A stretch of DNA of 64,000 nucleotides from Hedera helix (Eukaryota > Streptophyta > Magnoliopsida > Apiales > Araliaceae), in contig OX359274.1 of assembly GCA_947179155.2 (NCBI GenBank), positions 45,069,564 through 45,133,563 of the forward strand, in the 5' to 3' direction. The number at the start of each line of letters is the position of its first letter. Within the stretch, counting starts at the first letter, position 1. The position numbers and the translations under genes are program-made. The notes beneath the pieces are model-generated. The model was not told the origin of the DNA. It searched no databases and was given only the letters and a program-made list of their open reading frames with translations. Shown here one piece after another: positions 24,413 to 34,679 of the stretch.

Positions 24413-24699
24413 TGTACATAGTCGTATTTAGTGACATTCTAGGAAGATACTTTCCCTTTGTTGGATTGCTACTGATATGTCTCTTACGGAGACAGTTAAC
24501 CACCGTCGGTTTTTAAGAGAAACGTCACGCGTATATGTATTTCAATGTGGATATCGATGTTTACATATAATACATACACATACATACATACATACATATA
24601 TATATATGAAAATGATCCATAATAATTATTTATTAAGATAACTGTTCTAACAAATTAATTTTAGATTGTGCAAAAATAGATCCAACGGTTATTTTAAAA

Positions 24700-24985
24700 A
24701 TTAATTTTTATAGGCCGCCACTCTTAGTGGCAGTTAGAAAAAATTTGATTTTTTTTTCTTGGCCGTCACTAAGAATAGCAGTCAGAAAAAAATTTCATTT
24801 TAATCTCCTGACCGTCACTCTTATTGGCGGCAAGAATCTTGTCGTCGACAATCAGAGCAAAAATAACGGTACTTTGAAAAAATATTGACAATTACTTTTA
24901 GTGGTGACTAGGCACGAGATCAAAACGACGTTATTTTGGTTTCTTGCCTAGCCGTCACTAAAAATAACGACTAAAGTCAAATGAC
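24700..24985. repeat. Interspersed CCGTCACT/AGTGGCGG motifs, CACTA-like
   Basis: Several copies, in both orientations, of a CCGTCACTAAAAAT-type motif spaced roughly 50-60 bp. Such arrays resemble the subterminal repeats of plant CACTA transposons. No CACTA ends or transposase were found. Confidence 0.45.
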
Positions 24986-25029
24986 ATCGTTTTTTACATC
25001 AGTGCCAATTAAAACAAAACCAACGTAAC

Positions 25030-26274
25030 CTAACAACCGCTTTAAATAAAACCTAGCAATTAGTTTGGGAGAAAACAGTTCAGCGGCCGCAAGTGAGATA
25101 GGACAAAGGCAAAATGAGATTCACCACTTGTGCCACACAAATCACAAATTTTATTCTGTAATAGTGTACTAAGTCCAAGTAAGAATCTTTTCACCGAATA
25201 TTTTTGTGTGCATGAAGTTTTTTTTTATTGAAAATTTGAATAAATTTTATTATGAAATAAATAATATAAATTTATTAAGAAAAGTAAGTAATTTTTTTTT
25301 TTAAAAACAGTGGTTTCATATTGTGTTGATTGGGAAATATATATTTATATTTATTTGTTTTAAATAAATTTTAAGTGAAACAAATTATAGACATTTTGGC
25401 AAAAACTGTACATTATGTATTTTTAAATATCGGTTCCGGATGTATATTATGCTGATTGTGAATTATTTATTTGTTTATTATAGGTAAAATATGGAGAATT
25501 AGAATTCCGATTCAGTTGTTGTACTTTATGATCAACAAAATTATGTGTCTGAAGGTATTTGAGAGGGTAATGATAGTGGTAAAATAATGTGAACTCAATA
25601 AACATCACAAACCTATGACCAATGGGACCAATGGGTGTTAACTGATGCACAAAAAAAATTATTGTATAAGTGTGGGTTTTGATTTTTTATCCATCCGGCT
25701 ATTATAACAAAAATCGATAAAAGTCTCATGTTTATCTTAGTTGAAAGATGATAACTGAAAACAAATTCATTTTATTTAAACTGTAACATTGGAGGATGTT
25801 CATTTTTTGGATACATTTATGTGTTATCCTATTTAAATTTAATGATGACAAAATAATGTTGAAATATTTTATTAATATAAATTGAGTTAAATAGGAGGAT
25901 ATTGTTTTGTAAATTAAAGATGATTAGTATGATGTAAGTTAAACTAATATGTAAAAAGAAAAAAAAGAACAAATATAAAAGTATAAGCATTTGTACGGTC
26001 CTTAGAAGAAACAATGATTGTAAAATGACTTTAAGGATAAAAAAAAATATTAGGTTGATTCGAATAAAAAATGATAGACTAGTTAGATGATCAAATTTGT
26101 TAAGTTGATTCAAAAGATAACCTCTGTATAGGCCTTAAAAGATAACATTTATAAAAAGATATTATGGATCAAATTTGTTAAATTAATTCAAATACAAAAA
26201 ATTATGAAAAAAATATAATAGATTAAGATGAAACTAGCAAAGCAGTCGATTAGATTAAAGATAAACTAAAAAAG
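25030..26274. other. AT-rich intergenic DNA, nothing recognisable
   Basis: No coding frame with a recognisable domain and no repeat with definable ends on either strand. Confidence 0.5.
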
Positions 26275-27408
26275 CTCTCACATTTTTTTAGGTCCCAAAA
26301 CAAAAGAGGAATGTCGAATTTCATAAATTTTAGGATAAATTTGAACGTCACATATCAGTGTTATGATTGTATTAAAATTTTTGATGTGATGAGTTTAAAA
26401 TTGACCTCTTATATCAGGAAAATAATTTATATGGCGTCGAATTTATGACATAGTTGAATTACTACTAATTTGAAATTTTAAATAATAAGATAAAATATAT
26501 TAAAATAATATTATTTTTTATTTTTATTTATCTCATATATACATATATCTCGCTATTTATAATGGATATAAATTTGTGTAACAAGACTTCTTATATCATA
26601 TTCCTCTTTTAAAAAAATATGGACCCTCAATGCCTGCTTGGTAGAAGTGTTCATTCGGTCCGAACTAGACCGGTACCGAAACTATCCAATTTCTTATACC
26701 TGAACAGGATGTACCAGTTCGGTATACCGATAAATTGGTTCGGTTCTGATTTTACCGAAAATTATTATTATTATTATTATTGTTTATTATTATTTTAATT
26801 ATTTTTTTATTATTAATAATAATAATAAAATAAGAAAACTGGTGCATCCGGTACGTACTGAATTGAAAAGTGACAAACCAATACTGAGACTATTCAACCG
26901 ATTCGGACCGATCCGATTTACTAAAAAACCGAATTTTTATGCCACCCTTACTGCTTGGCGCCGGTATCAACGCAATCTGAGCATAAGCACTTCTAACTTA
27001 GAGCTTCTGAAATACTATTTAGTACGTTATATAATTGTAGAAATGCTTTTTATAAGACAAATATGTAAAATATTTAGCATTTTTGGCACACCGCAATTGT
27101 AAAATCACAAATTTTATTCTGTCGTCAAAAGTATTTTGGATTCCAAATTTCATTCGTTACAAACGTCTCAATTTAGCACATGAAGAAGGAAGTTGACATG
27201 CACTAGTTACAATCTGACATGGTCCAACTTGTGAAGCATTTCATCAATTGTAATTATTATGTTCACACATGTTTTTACTAGTTTTAGAAGATTCTTTCAT
27301 ATATATATTAATATAAAACTTATTTATCATTTATGTGACGGAGACTTTATAAAATTGTATTCATATATTTCTAATAAAAATAAAATTATTTTATTATAAA
27401 TTTGGATA
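26275..27408. repeat. Dispersed duplication, copy 2 (with hAT MITE)
   Basis: Diverged second copy of 23510-24412, about 2.8 kb downstream in the same orientation. It is longer because it is split by the 309-bp element at 26642-26950. Confidence 0.85.
26642..26950. mobile_element. hAT-type MITE, 309 bp, 8-bp target duplication
   Basis: Flanked by CTGCTTGG at 26634-26641 and 26951-26958. The duplicated locus has the single, uninterrupted CTGCTTGG at 23852-23859. Ends are TAGAAGTGTTCATTCGG... and ...TTTATGCCACCCTTA, imperfect terminal inverted repeats of the hAT kind (TAGGGGTG type). The interior is rich in CCGGTACCG/TTCGGT-type palindromic motifs and (ATT)n. Confidence 0.93.
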
Positions 27409-27643
27409 TCTGTATGTACGATACATACATGCATGCATGCATACATATTGGTTAGGTAATTTTTTTATGAATAAAAGTGCTATAAAATTTTATATTAAAA
27501 TATTTAATAATATTACATCATTTTTTAGAATTTATTTGAGACTAAAACTTTGAGGTTCCTATTAAAACCGTATTTACTAATCTTTATTTATTATAATTTT
27601 CTGAACTCAATTGAACTAAAAATAGAAGGAACCAAGTTTAAGG

Positions 27644-27646
<3 letters not shown>

Positions 27647-27699
<53 letters not shown>
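27647..27699. repeat. (TA)n microsatellite
   Basis: Uninterrupted run of about 26 TA units. Confidence 0.9.
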
Positions 27700-27953
27700 A
27701 ATATAACAAAATACAAAGTATTTTGAATTTCCCCCCAATTTATTAAATCATCTGGACCTTTTAAAATTTGGCATAAATCTGGTCGTTCCTTAAGTTTATA
27801 TCCCATCTCTCTTCTTCATTCTTCTCCTTCTCCTTCTCCTTTTCAACAGACAAACAGTGGACAGTGGACAGTGATCAGTGTCGTAGGCACGGGTGTCCTC
27901 TAGTATATATAAAAGATGACTGTTGTCAAATAATGAAACAGATACGAAGGGGA

Positions 27954-28029
27954 GAAAAATTCAAAAGCTTAATAATCGACAACACCTTGTTGAAAAATTC
28001 AAAAGCTTAATAATCGACAACACCTTGTA
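27954..28029. repeat. 38-bp perfect tandem duplication
   Basis: Two adjacent 38-bp copies (27954-27991 and 27992-28029) containing AAAAGCTTAATAATCGACAA. They are practically identical, so the duplication is recent. Confidence 0.9.
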
Positions 28030-28300
28030 TGGTAGTGTGATAGTTTTAGCTGACCCATATCTTCTCCAATTCTTTTACCAAGACTATTATTTGGAATTCA
28101 ATATATTTAAAGAATTTATATTTTCACAATTAAATGTGATTGTTGTACAATTGTACAAGCTCCTTTTTATATAAATAATAAATAAGTTTCATAATCATAT
28201 GAATTTTATTTTATTACAAATATTAAAATTTACTTGTAAAAACAATAATTTTCTATATTTAAATCATTGACAAAAAAGATTTATAACTACCTTTTATATA

Positions 28301-28626
28301 GGACTAATTACACTTTTGTTATATCAAATACCATTAAATTTATAATTCAGCCTCTAAAATATTTGAGCGTATAATTTACTACATAAAGTACTTAATTTCA
28401 TACAATGTAGGCCTCAAATTTAGATTCTGACAAAAATTGGCTATAATGCCACAATCATTTACTGTAATACCTTGTTGGTATTCAGGCCAATGTTGGCCGA
28501 AATTTGAATTTAAGAACTACATTGTATGAAATTAAATATTTTATGTAATAAATTTTATGTCCAAATATTTTGAAAATCAAATTATAAATTTGATGGTATT
28601 TGATATAATAAAAGTGTATTTAGCCT
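28301..28626. mobile_element. Fold-back MITE, about 326 bp, probably Mutator-like
   Basis: Inverted arms of about 115 bp: the left arm begins GGACTAATTACACTTTTGTT, and the right arm is its near-complement ending GTGTATTTAGCC. Flanks TTTTATATA and TTTTATCTA match at 8 of 9 bases, as expected for a Mutator-type 9-bp target duplication. No coding sequence. Confidence 0.75.
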
Positions 28627-28686
28627 TTTTATCTATTATAGTTGTGGGATAAAAACACAGTTGTACATTATGTGTTTGATTTGAAA

Positions 28687-28719
28687 ATGCATACGCGCGC
28701 GCGCGCGCGCGCGCGCGCG

Positions 28720-28753
<34 letters not shown>
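28687..28753. repeat. (CG)n-(CA)n-(TA)n alternating purine-pyrimidine tract
   Basis: 67 bp of unbroken purine-pyrimidine alternation, with a 27-nt CG core at 28694-28720 followed by ACACATACAT and (AT)n. Alternating GC runs are classical Z-DNA formers and rare in AT-rich plant intergenic DNA. Confidence 0.95.
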
Positions 28754-29246
28754 GATATAGATATACACATATAGTTTGTAATTGGTGAAAAAGTAATTTT
28801 GCATAGTTTTTAATTGGTGTCTTTTTTATTATATTCTCAACAGAATCTTAAAATTTATACTTACATGCGTAATAATAGGTTGCATTAGCAATATGTACCA
28901 ATACATCTCTCTGGGTAACAATAGACTATAAAGTAACTAACTATTCCCCACCGTTGTAAGATTCCCATTTTTATAAAATATAAATTTAATTTTTTTTATA
29001 TATTTTTTCTTTCGAAAATCATAAATAAATAAATTAAGAAAAGCAAAAATTAAAAAATATTTGTATAAATTTTATCTTATCGGAGAATATTCGATTCATA
29101 CGACGGCACCAAAATAACCAAATATTGATGGACCCCTACAATGAATTATTATCGGATATAGAAAGTGACATACGTAACCTTTTTAAATAAATATAGTCAA
29201 CGGTACTATCAATTTTAACTGTTAAAATACCCGATAGTAAATGAAT

Positions 29247-29326
29247 AGTAACATACGGTATTACATAGTAGCACACAATATTGCACAGTAGCACACAATA
29301 TTGTACAGTAGCACACGGTATTGCAC
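29247..29326. repeat. 20-bp minisatellite, 4 copies
   Basis: Units at 29247, 29267, 29287 and 29307, consensus AGTAGCACACAATATTGCAC with a few substitutions. Confidence 0.9.
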
Positions 29327-29970
29327 AGTGTTTCATATTATTGAACTGATAAAGTGACTATTATACTATATTGACTTTATTGAACCAATAATTGTCACAT
29401 GCATAATAATTCATATTATTGAGTTGATAATTGTCACAGTCGCATATGCACAATAATTCACATTACTGAATAAATAATTATCATTACACAGTAACGTGCT
29501 ATTTTCTTATTTATTTTCAGTATTATTATTATTATCTCTTTTATGATATTGATTAAACTGTTGTATTCTATTATTAGTTGATTTTTCTGCTTATCTAACT
29601 CAGAAAATCAACTACACTATATTTATAACAATTAGTCATAATAATGAATAATTGTGAATTATTGCTGAATAATTGAATTGATAAAGTTATTTATTTTTAT
29701 TATAATAAATTATATAAAATTATTCGTTTTTATTATAATAATTTATATAAAGTTATTTACTTTATATAAATTATATAAAGTAAATTATTTTATTATGATA
29801 AATTATATAAAGTTATTTATTTTTATATATAAAGTTAATTGATATATATAAAGTTAGTTGTTTTATATACACAGTTAATTGAATGATATAAATTAAAGGA
29901 GATTTGAAATGAATGTTATGGATTAAAGATAATATAATAATTATAAAATTTGAAAACGGTGTAGATTAAA

Positions 29971-32265
29971 GATGATCTTTAAATGAATGGTTTAAATTAA
30001 GAAAATTTTAAAAGATGAAATGAGTGGTATGGATTAAACATTATTTTGAAATATACGGTTTGGATTAAATTAGAAAATCTTAGTTTATGATAAATTTTTT
30101 GGCTATAAATAGAAGTATTAACTTAAGATTTTTTTATAAAACTTTTTTATTTATTCTTTCTTTCACTCTTTAAATATTATTTTGTGTAAGTTTTTTTTAA
30201 GTGTGCTAAAGTTATCTTGAGTATTTGTGAAGAACTGTAAGTGTACGAGTACTGTTCAAGTTGATAAACTTCATATTCAGTTACGTGTTAAGGTAAATGA
30301 TATCATTCTTTTCATACTCTTAACTTACTATGGTAATTATTATTTGGTAAAGTTTTTTGGAATGATTGTATGTTTCTTAATAGTTTGCGTTTTATTTAAT
30401 ATCATTTCAATTGAACCTTCCTATTTTCAAGATAATCTTTAAATGAATGGTTTAAATTAAGAAAATCTTAAAAGATGAAATGAGTGGTATAGATTAAACA
30501 TTATCTTGAAATATACGGTTTAGATTAAATTAGAAAATTTTAGTTTATGATAAATTTTTTGGCTATAAATAGAAGCCTTAATTTAATATTTTTTCATAAA
30601 ACTTTTTTATTTATTCTTTCTTTCACTCTCTAAATATTATTTTGTGTAAGTTTTTTTTAAGTGTGCTAAAGTTATCTTGAGTATTTGTGAAGAACTGTAA
30701 GTGTACGAGTACTGTTCAAGTTGATAAACTTCATATTCAGTCACGTGTTAAGGTAAATTATATCATTCTTTTCATACTCTTAACTTACTATGGTAATTAT
30801 TATTTGGTAAAGTTTTCTGAAATGATTGTATGTTCCTTAATAGTTTGCGTTTTATTTAATATCATTTCAATTGAACCTTCCTATTTTCAAGATAATCTTT
30901 AAATGAATGGTTTAAATTAAGAAAATCTTAAAAGATGAAATGAGTGGTATGGATTAAACATTATATTGAAATATACGGTTTAGATTAAATTAGAAAATTT
31001 TAGTTTATGATAAATTTTTTGGCTATAAATAGAAGTCTTAACTTAAGATTTTTTCATAAAACTTTTTTATTTATTCTTTCTTTCACTCTCTAAATATTAT
31101 TTTGTGTAAGTTTTTTTTAAGTGTGCTAAAGTTATCTTGAGTATTTGTGAAGATCTGTAAGTGTACGAGTACTGTTCAAGTTGATAAACTTTATATTCAG
31201 TCACGTGTTAAGGTAAAGAGTATCATTCTTTTCATACTCTTAACTTACTATGGTAATTATTATTTGGTAAAGTTTTCTGAAATGATTGTATGTTCCTTAA
31301 TAGTTTGCGTTTTATTTAATATCATTTCAATTGAATCTTCCTATTTTCAAGATAATCTTTAAATGAATGGTTTAAATTAAAAAAATCTTAAAAGATGAAA
31401 TGAGTGGTATGGATTAAACATTATCTTGAAATATATGGTTTAAATTAAATTAGAAAATTTTAGTTTATGATAAATTTTTTGGCTATAAATAGAAGCCTTA
31501 ACTTAAGATTTTTTCATAAAACTTTTTTATTTATTCTTTCTTTCACTCCCTAAATATTATTTTGTGTAAGTTTTTTTTAAGTGTGCTAAAGTTATCTTGA
31601 GTATTTGTGAAGAACTGTAAGTGTACGAGTACTGTTCAAGTTGATAAACTTCATATTCAGTCACGTGTTAAGGTAAATGGTATCATTATTTTCATACTCT
31701 TAACTTACTATTGTAATTATTATTTGGTAAAGTTTTCTGAAATGATTGTATGTTCCTTAATAGTTTGCGTTTTATTTAATATCATTTCAATTGAACCTTC
31801 CTATTTTCAAGATAATCTTTAAATGAATGGTTTAAATTAAGAAAATCTTAAAAGATGAAATGAGTGGTATGGATTAAACATTATCTTGAAATATACGGTT
31901 TAGATTAAATTAGAAAATCTTAGTTTATGATAAGTTTTTTGGTTATAAATAGAAGTCTTAACTTAAGATTTTTTCATAAAACTTTTTTATTTATTCTTTC
32001 TTTCACCCTCTAAATATTATTTTGTGTAAGGTTTTTTTAAATGTGCTAAAGTTATCTTGAATATTTGTGAAGATCTGTAAGTATACGAGTATTGTTCAAG
32101 TTGATAAACTTTATATTCAGTCACGTGTTAAGATAAAGAATATCATTCTTTTCATACTCTTAACTTACTATGATAATTATTATTTGGTAAAGTTTTCTGA
32201 AATGATTGTATGTTCCTTAATAGTTTGCGTTTTATTTAATATCATTTCAATTGAACCTTCCTATT
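29971..32265 (+). repeat. 460-bp tandem array, five units, each with a TATA box
   Basis: Unit starts at 29971, 30431, 30891, 31351 and 31811 (GAT[GA]ATCTTTAAATGAATGG); the spacing is exactly 460 bp each time and the last unit ends near 32265. Each unit has a CTATAAATAGAAG or TTATAAATAGAAG box (TATA at 30104, 30564, 31024, 31484, 31944). Units 2-5 have CACGTG about 180 bp further on, where unit 1 has TACGTG. Each also has a short open frame of 71-72 codons, but this drifts freely and lacks any known domain, so it is probably not a protein. Orientation is taken from the TATA boxes. Confidence 0.93.
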
Positions 32266-33222
32266 TTTCTAAGTCTTTCTATTGAACTTTAACCGTTATT
32301 CTGAATTGTGGATCTTGAATATCGTTCTTGTATTTGAGTTCACATTATGTTGACAATTTGGACATTATTTGAATCTGTACAAAGTAAAATTATAAACTTT
32401 CAATATTTATTGATTATCTTGTTTCTTCTCTTCATCATTTATATCATTATTGTTATTCTAATCATCAATAATTATTTTATTGTGAATATCTGTGGCTTGG
32501 GACACAAATGATAGGATAAATGCGATATAGTTGTTGTGTGTCTTTTAGGGCATATGGTGAATGCTCTCTTTAGCCTGGGGCAAAGAAGAACTGTTGTTTG
32601 GTATGATTATGACCAAATGCTGAAGACTGGTATAATCATGACCATTGGTGTTATATTTGAATATCTTTGGCCCGTAGTGCAAAGATGAACTGTTGACTTG
32701 CATGATTATGATCAAGAACTGTGAATTTATATCATCATGACCAGTGTTGATTAAAATGATAAAAGTTGATGATATTTTTCTTAAAAAGAGAGGATAGTGG
32801 ACATCATAGTCTACATGATTTTTCTAATGGATTACTCATTCTGCTGCTATTATTGATTTAAAACTTATTGTTTATTATATTCTATCAAGAACTCAACTGT
32901 TGAATGCTAATAATAATTTATTCATTGTTATCTTAGTTATGATATTTTTTACTGAGCTATTTGAGCTCAACTTTTCTTTTTTGTTTCCTTGTTCTTCAGG
33001 AAATGAGAGAATTGCTGGGTCTAGCAGGGGAATGGAGTAAAGGTCCGAGAGATAACTGTAATAGTCTTCACATATTGTATATAGTATGACAATAATAGTG
33101 AAAATTTAGTTGTGTATTATTGAGTTTTGTATTTCTGTTCTATGTACTAATTATTTTAGTTACCGTGTATTTAATGGTATCTCAAATTAGGTTATGTAGA
33201 CTCAGATTTAAGGGCGTCACAA
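32266..33222 (+). mobile_element. Possible LTR 3' portion following the tandem array
   Basis: The segment ends in TTTAAGGGCGTCACA, a type of terminus common in plant Ty3/Gypsy LTRs (RGGGCGTTACA). It holds an imperfect tandem duplication of about 85 bp (about 32566-32745, with GATTATGACC motifs). No primer-binding site follows, no internal retrotransposon genes are nearby, and the left LTR end was not found. A solo LTR whose promoter part became the 460-bp array is one reading. Confidence 0.4.
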
Positions 33223-34679
33223 CCGTACTTAATTATAAAATTAATAATGTCCTTTAAAATTTAAATTATATTTAATTTACTTAATTTAAAAAAATAATAT
33301 ATCTTGTAATTAATAGTTCCCTTTAAACAATTTATCATTTTCAGAATGTATTATTTAAATATAAATAAATTCATATTAATTTTATATTTAAAAATATCTT
33401 AAATTAATGTCAAAAAATCAAACGTGATGTCATATTTTGAAATAGACGAAGTCTTTATTAGTTCAATATATCCCTTTCTACTTTAAATGTCCCGAAATTG
33501 GGAATACAGGAAAGCTATGAACTAAAAAGTACAAGAAGATAAATGATTTACGTCACCTGACATACATTATATGTGTGCAGTTGAGAATTTTTTATAAAAA
33601 AATATATTAATAAAATCTGATAAATATGGATGAGAAAATATAGGGATAGAAAGTGATAGGAAAAAAAAAATAGGTGATAAGTTTTGATTGAAGTGAGTTT
33701 GTTATGAGTTAACTCTTTCGAAAAAATAATTTAACTAAAATATAGACAAAATAAATTAATATAGGATGAAAGACCAAGTCCCCCATTCCGCTTTATAAAG
33801 TAGATGTTGAATTTAAATTGCAATTAATATAGAAACCTAAGTCATAAGATAAAATAATAATGTATGAGTCTTTTATTTATCTTTTCATATCTCATTTAAT
33901 TATATACGTCAATATTTAATATCGATAACAAATGGAGCGAAAAATAAAGTTTTTATCGGATCAAGCCACCCTATTTTACCAAATAGAATAAGAACCCGTC
34001 AAGTGGAGGAATCCTTCTGTCCCAAGGCATATCAATTCATAGTCGGCAGTTCTAATCATCATATATAACAATACTAGTATAAGAATCACATTTAATAATT
34101 TTTTAAAAAACAAAAGAGAGTTTCATTTTTATTGATGATAATATAGAACGATAAAGTATCCAAAATTTTAACAGCACAATTACATAATTAAGTCAACACT
34201 GCTAAACTAAAGACTCAATATATTTAAGAATAAAAATATATTTTTAAAGTTTATAAATATTGTAAAATGAGATTAAAATATTGAGACAGAATAAGATGTA
34301 ACTTTTAGTTCTTTTTATTTATTTAGTATAACAGAATGGGCAAACACAGCGTTCTGATCCAAAAATTTACTCCTAGAATCCAAACTTTAAAAGGCCGAAC
34401 AATTTGGGCCTCCGTTTTTAGATGCATTCCAAGTTCTTCATGACATAGCAAGTCGGAGCCACCAGAAAATTATGGAGCCTTATAAATTTATTTCAAATTT
34501 AAGAATTTGAGAAACTGACCCGTCTTTTCCAAATCACATTATGGATCGACAAGGAAGAATCTAGGGTGTTCTACTTTTCCAGCAGGTACGCTCAAACCCT
34601 AGAGCTCGATTTCTCTTCTATCTACACACCCATATAAATTATTTATTAAGCGCATTTGTTTCCTTCATTTTGTGTAAAT
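33223..34679. other. Intergenic DNA and PRP22 upstream region
   Basis: AT-rich to about 34350 with no gene. The last 250 bp are less AT-rich and probably contain the PRP22 promoter and 5' UTR. CAGCAG|GTACGC near 34583 could be a 5' UTR splice donor, but no acceptor was assigned. Confidence 0.45.

Noticed and set aside
28577..28804. Frame encoding poly-Arg-Ala and poly-Tyr-Ile
   Set aside because: Translation of the CG and AT microsatellites; not a gene.
29247..29326. 20-bp direct repeats as a CRISPR array
   Set aside because: The units are contiguous without spacers, in plant nuclear DNA; it is a minisatellite.
30227..32285. Five similar 71-72 codon open frames spaced 460 bp apart, as a family of small proteins
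   Set aside because: They are a by-product of the tandem array. Substitutions fall without codon-position bias, the frame has no domain or signal peptide I recognise, and it lies downstream of TATA-like sites in sequence with splice-donor-like GTAAA.
34656..34679. Upstream start for PRP22 (eight extra residues)
   Set aside because: The extension would begin at a TTG codon; the ATG at 34680 gives the N-terminus conserved in plant PRP22.
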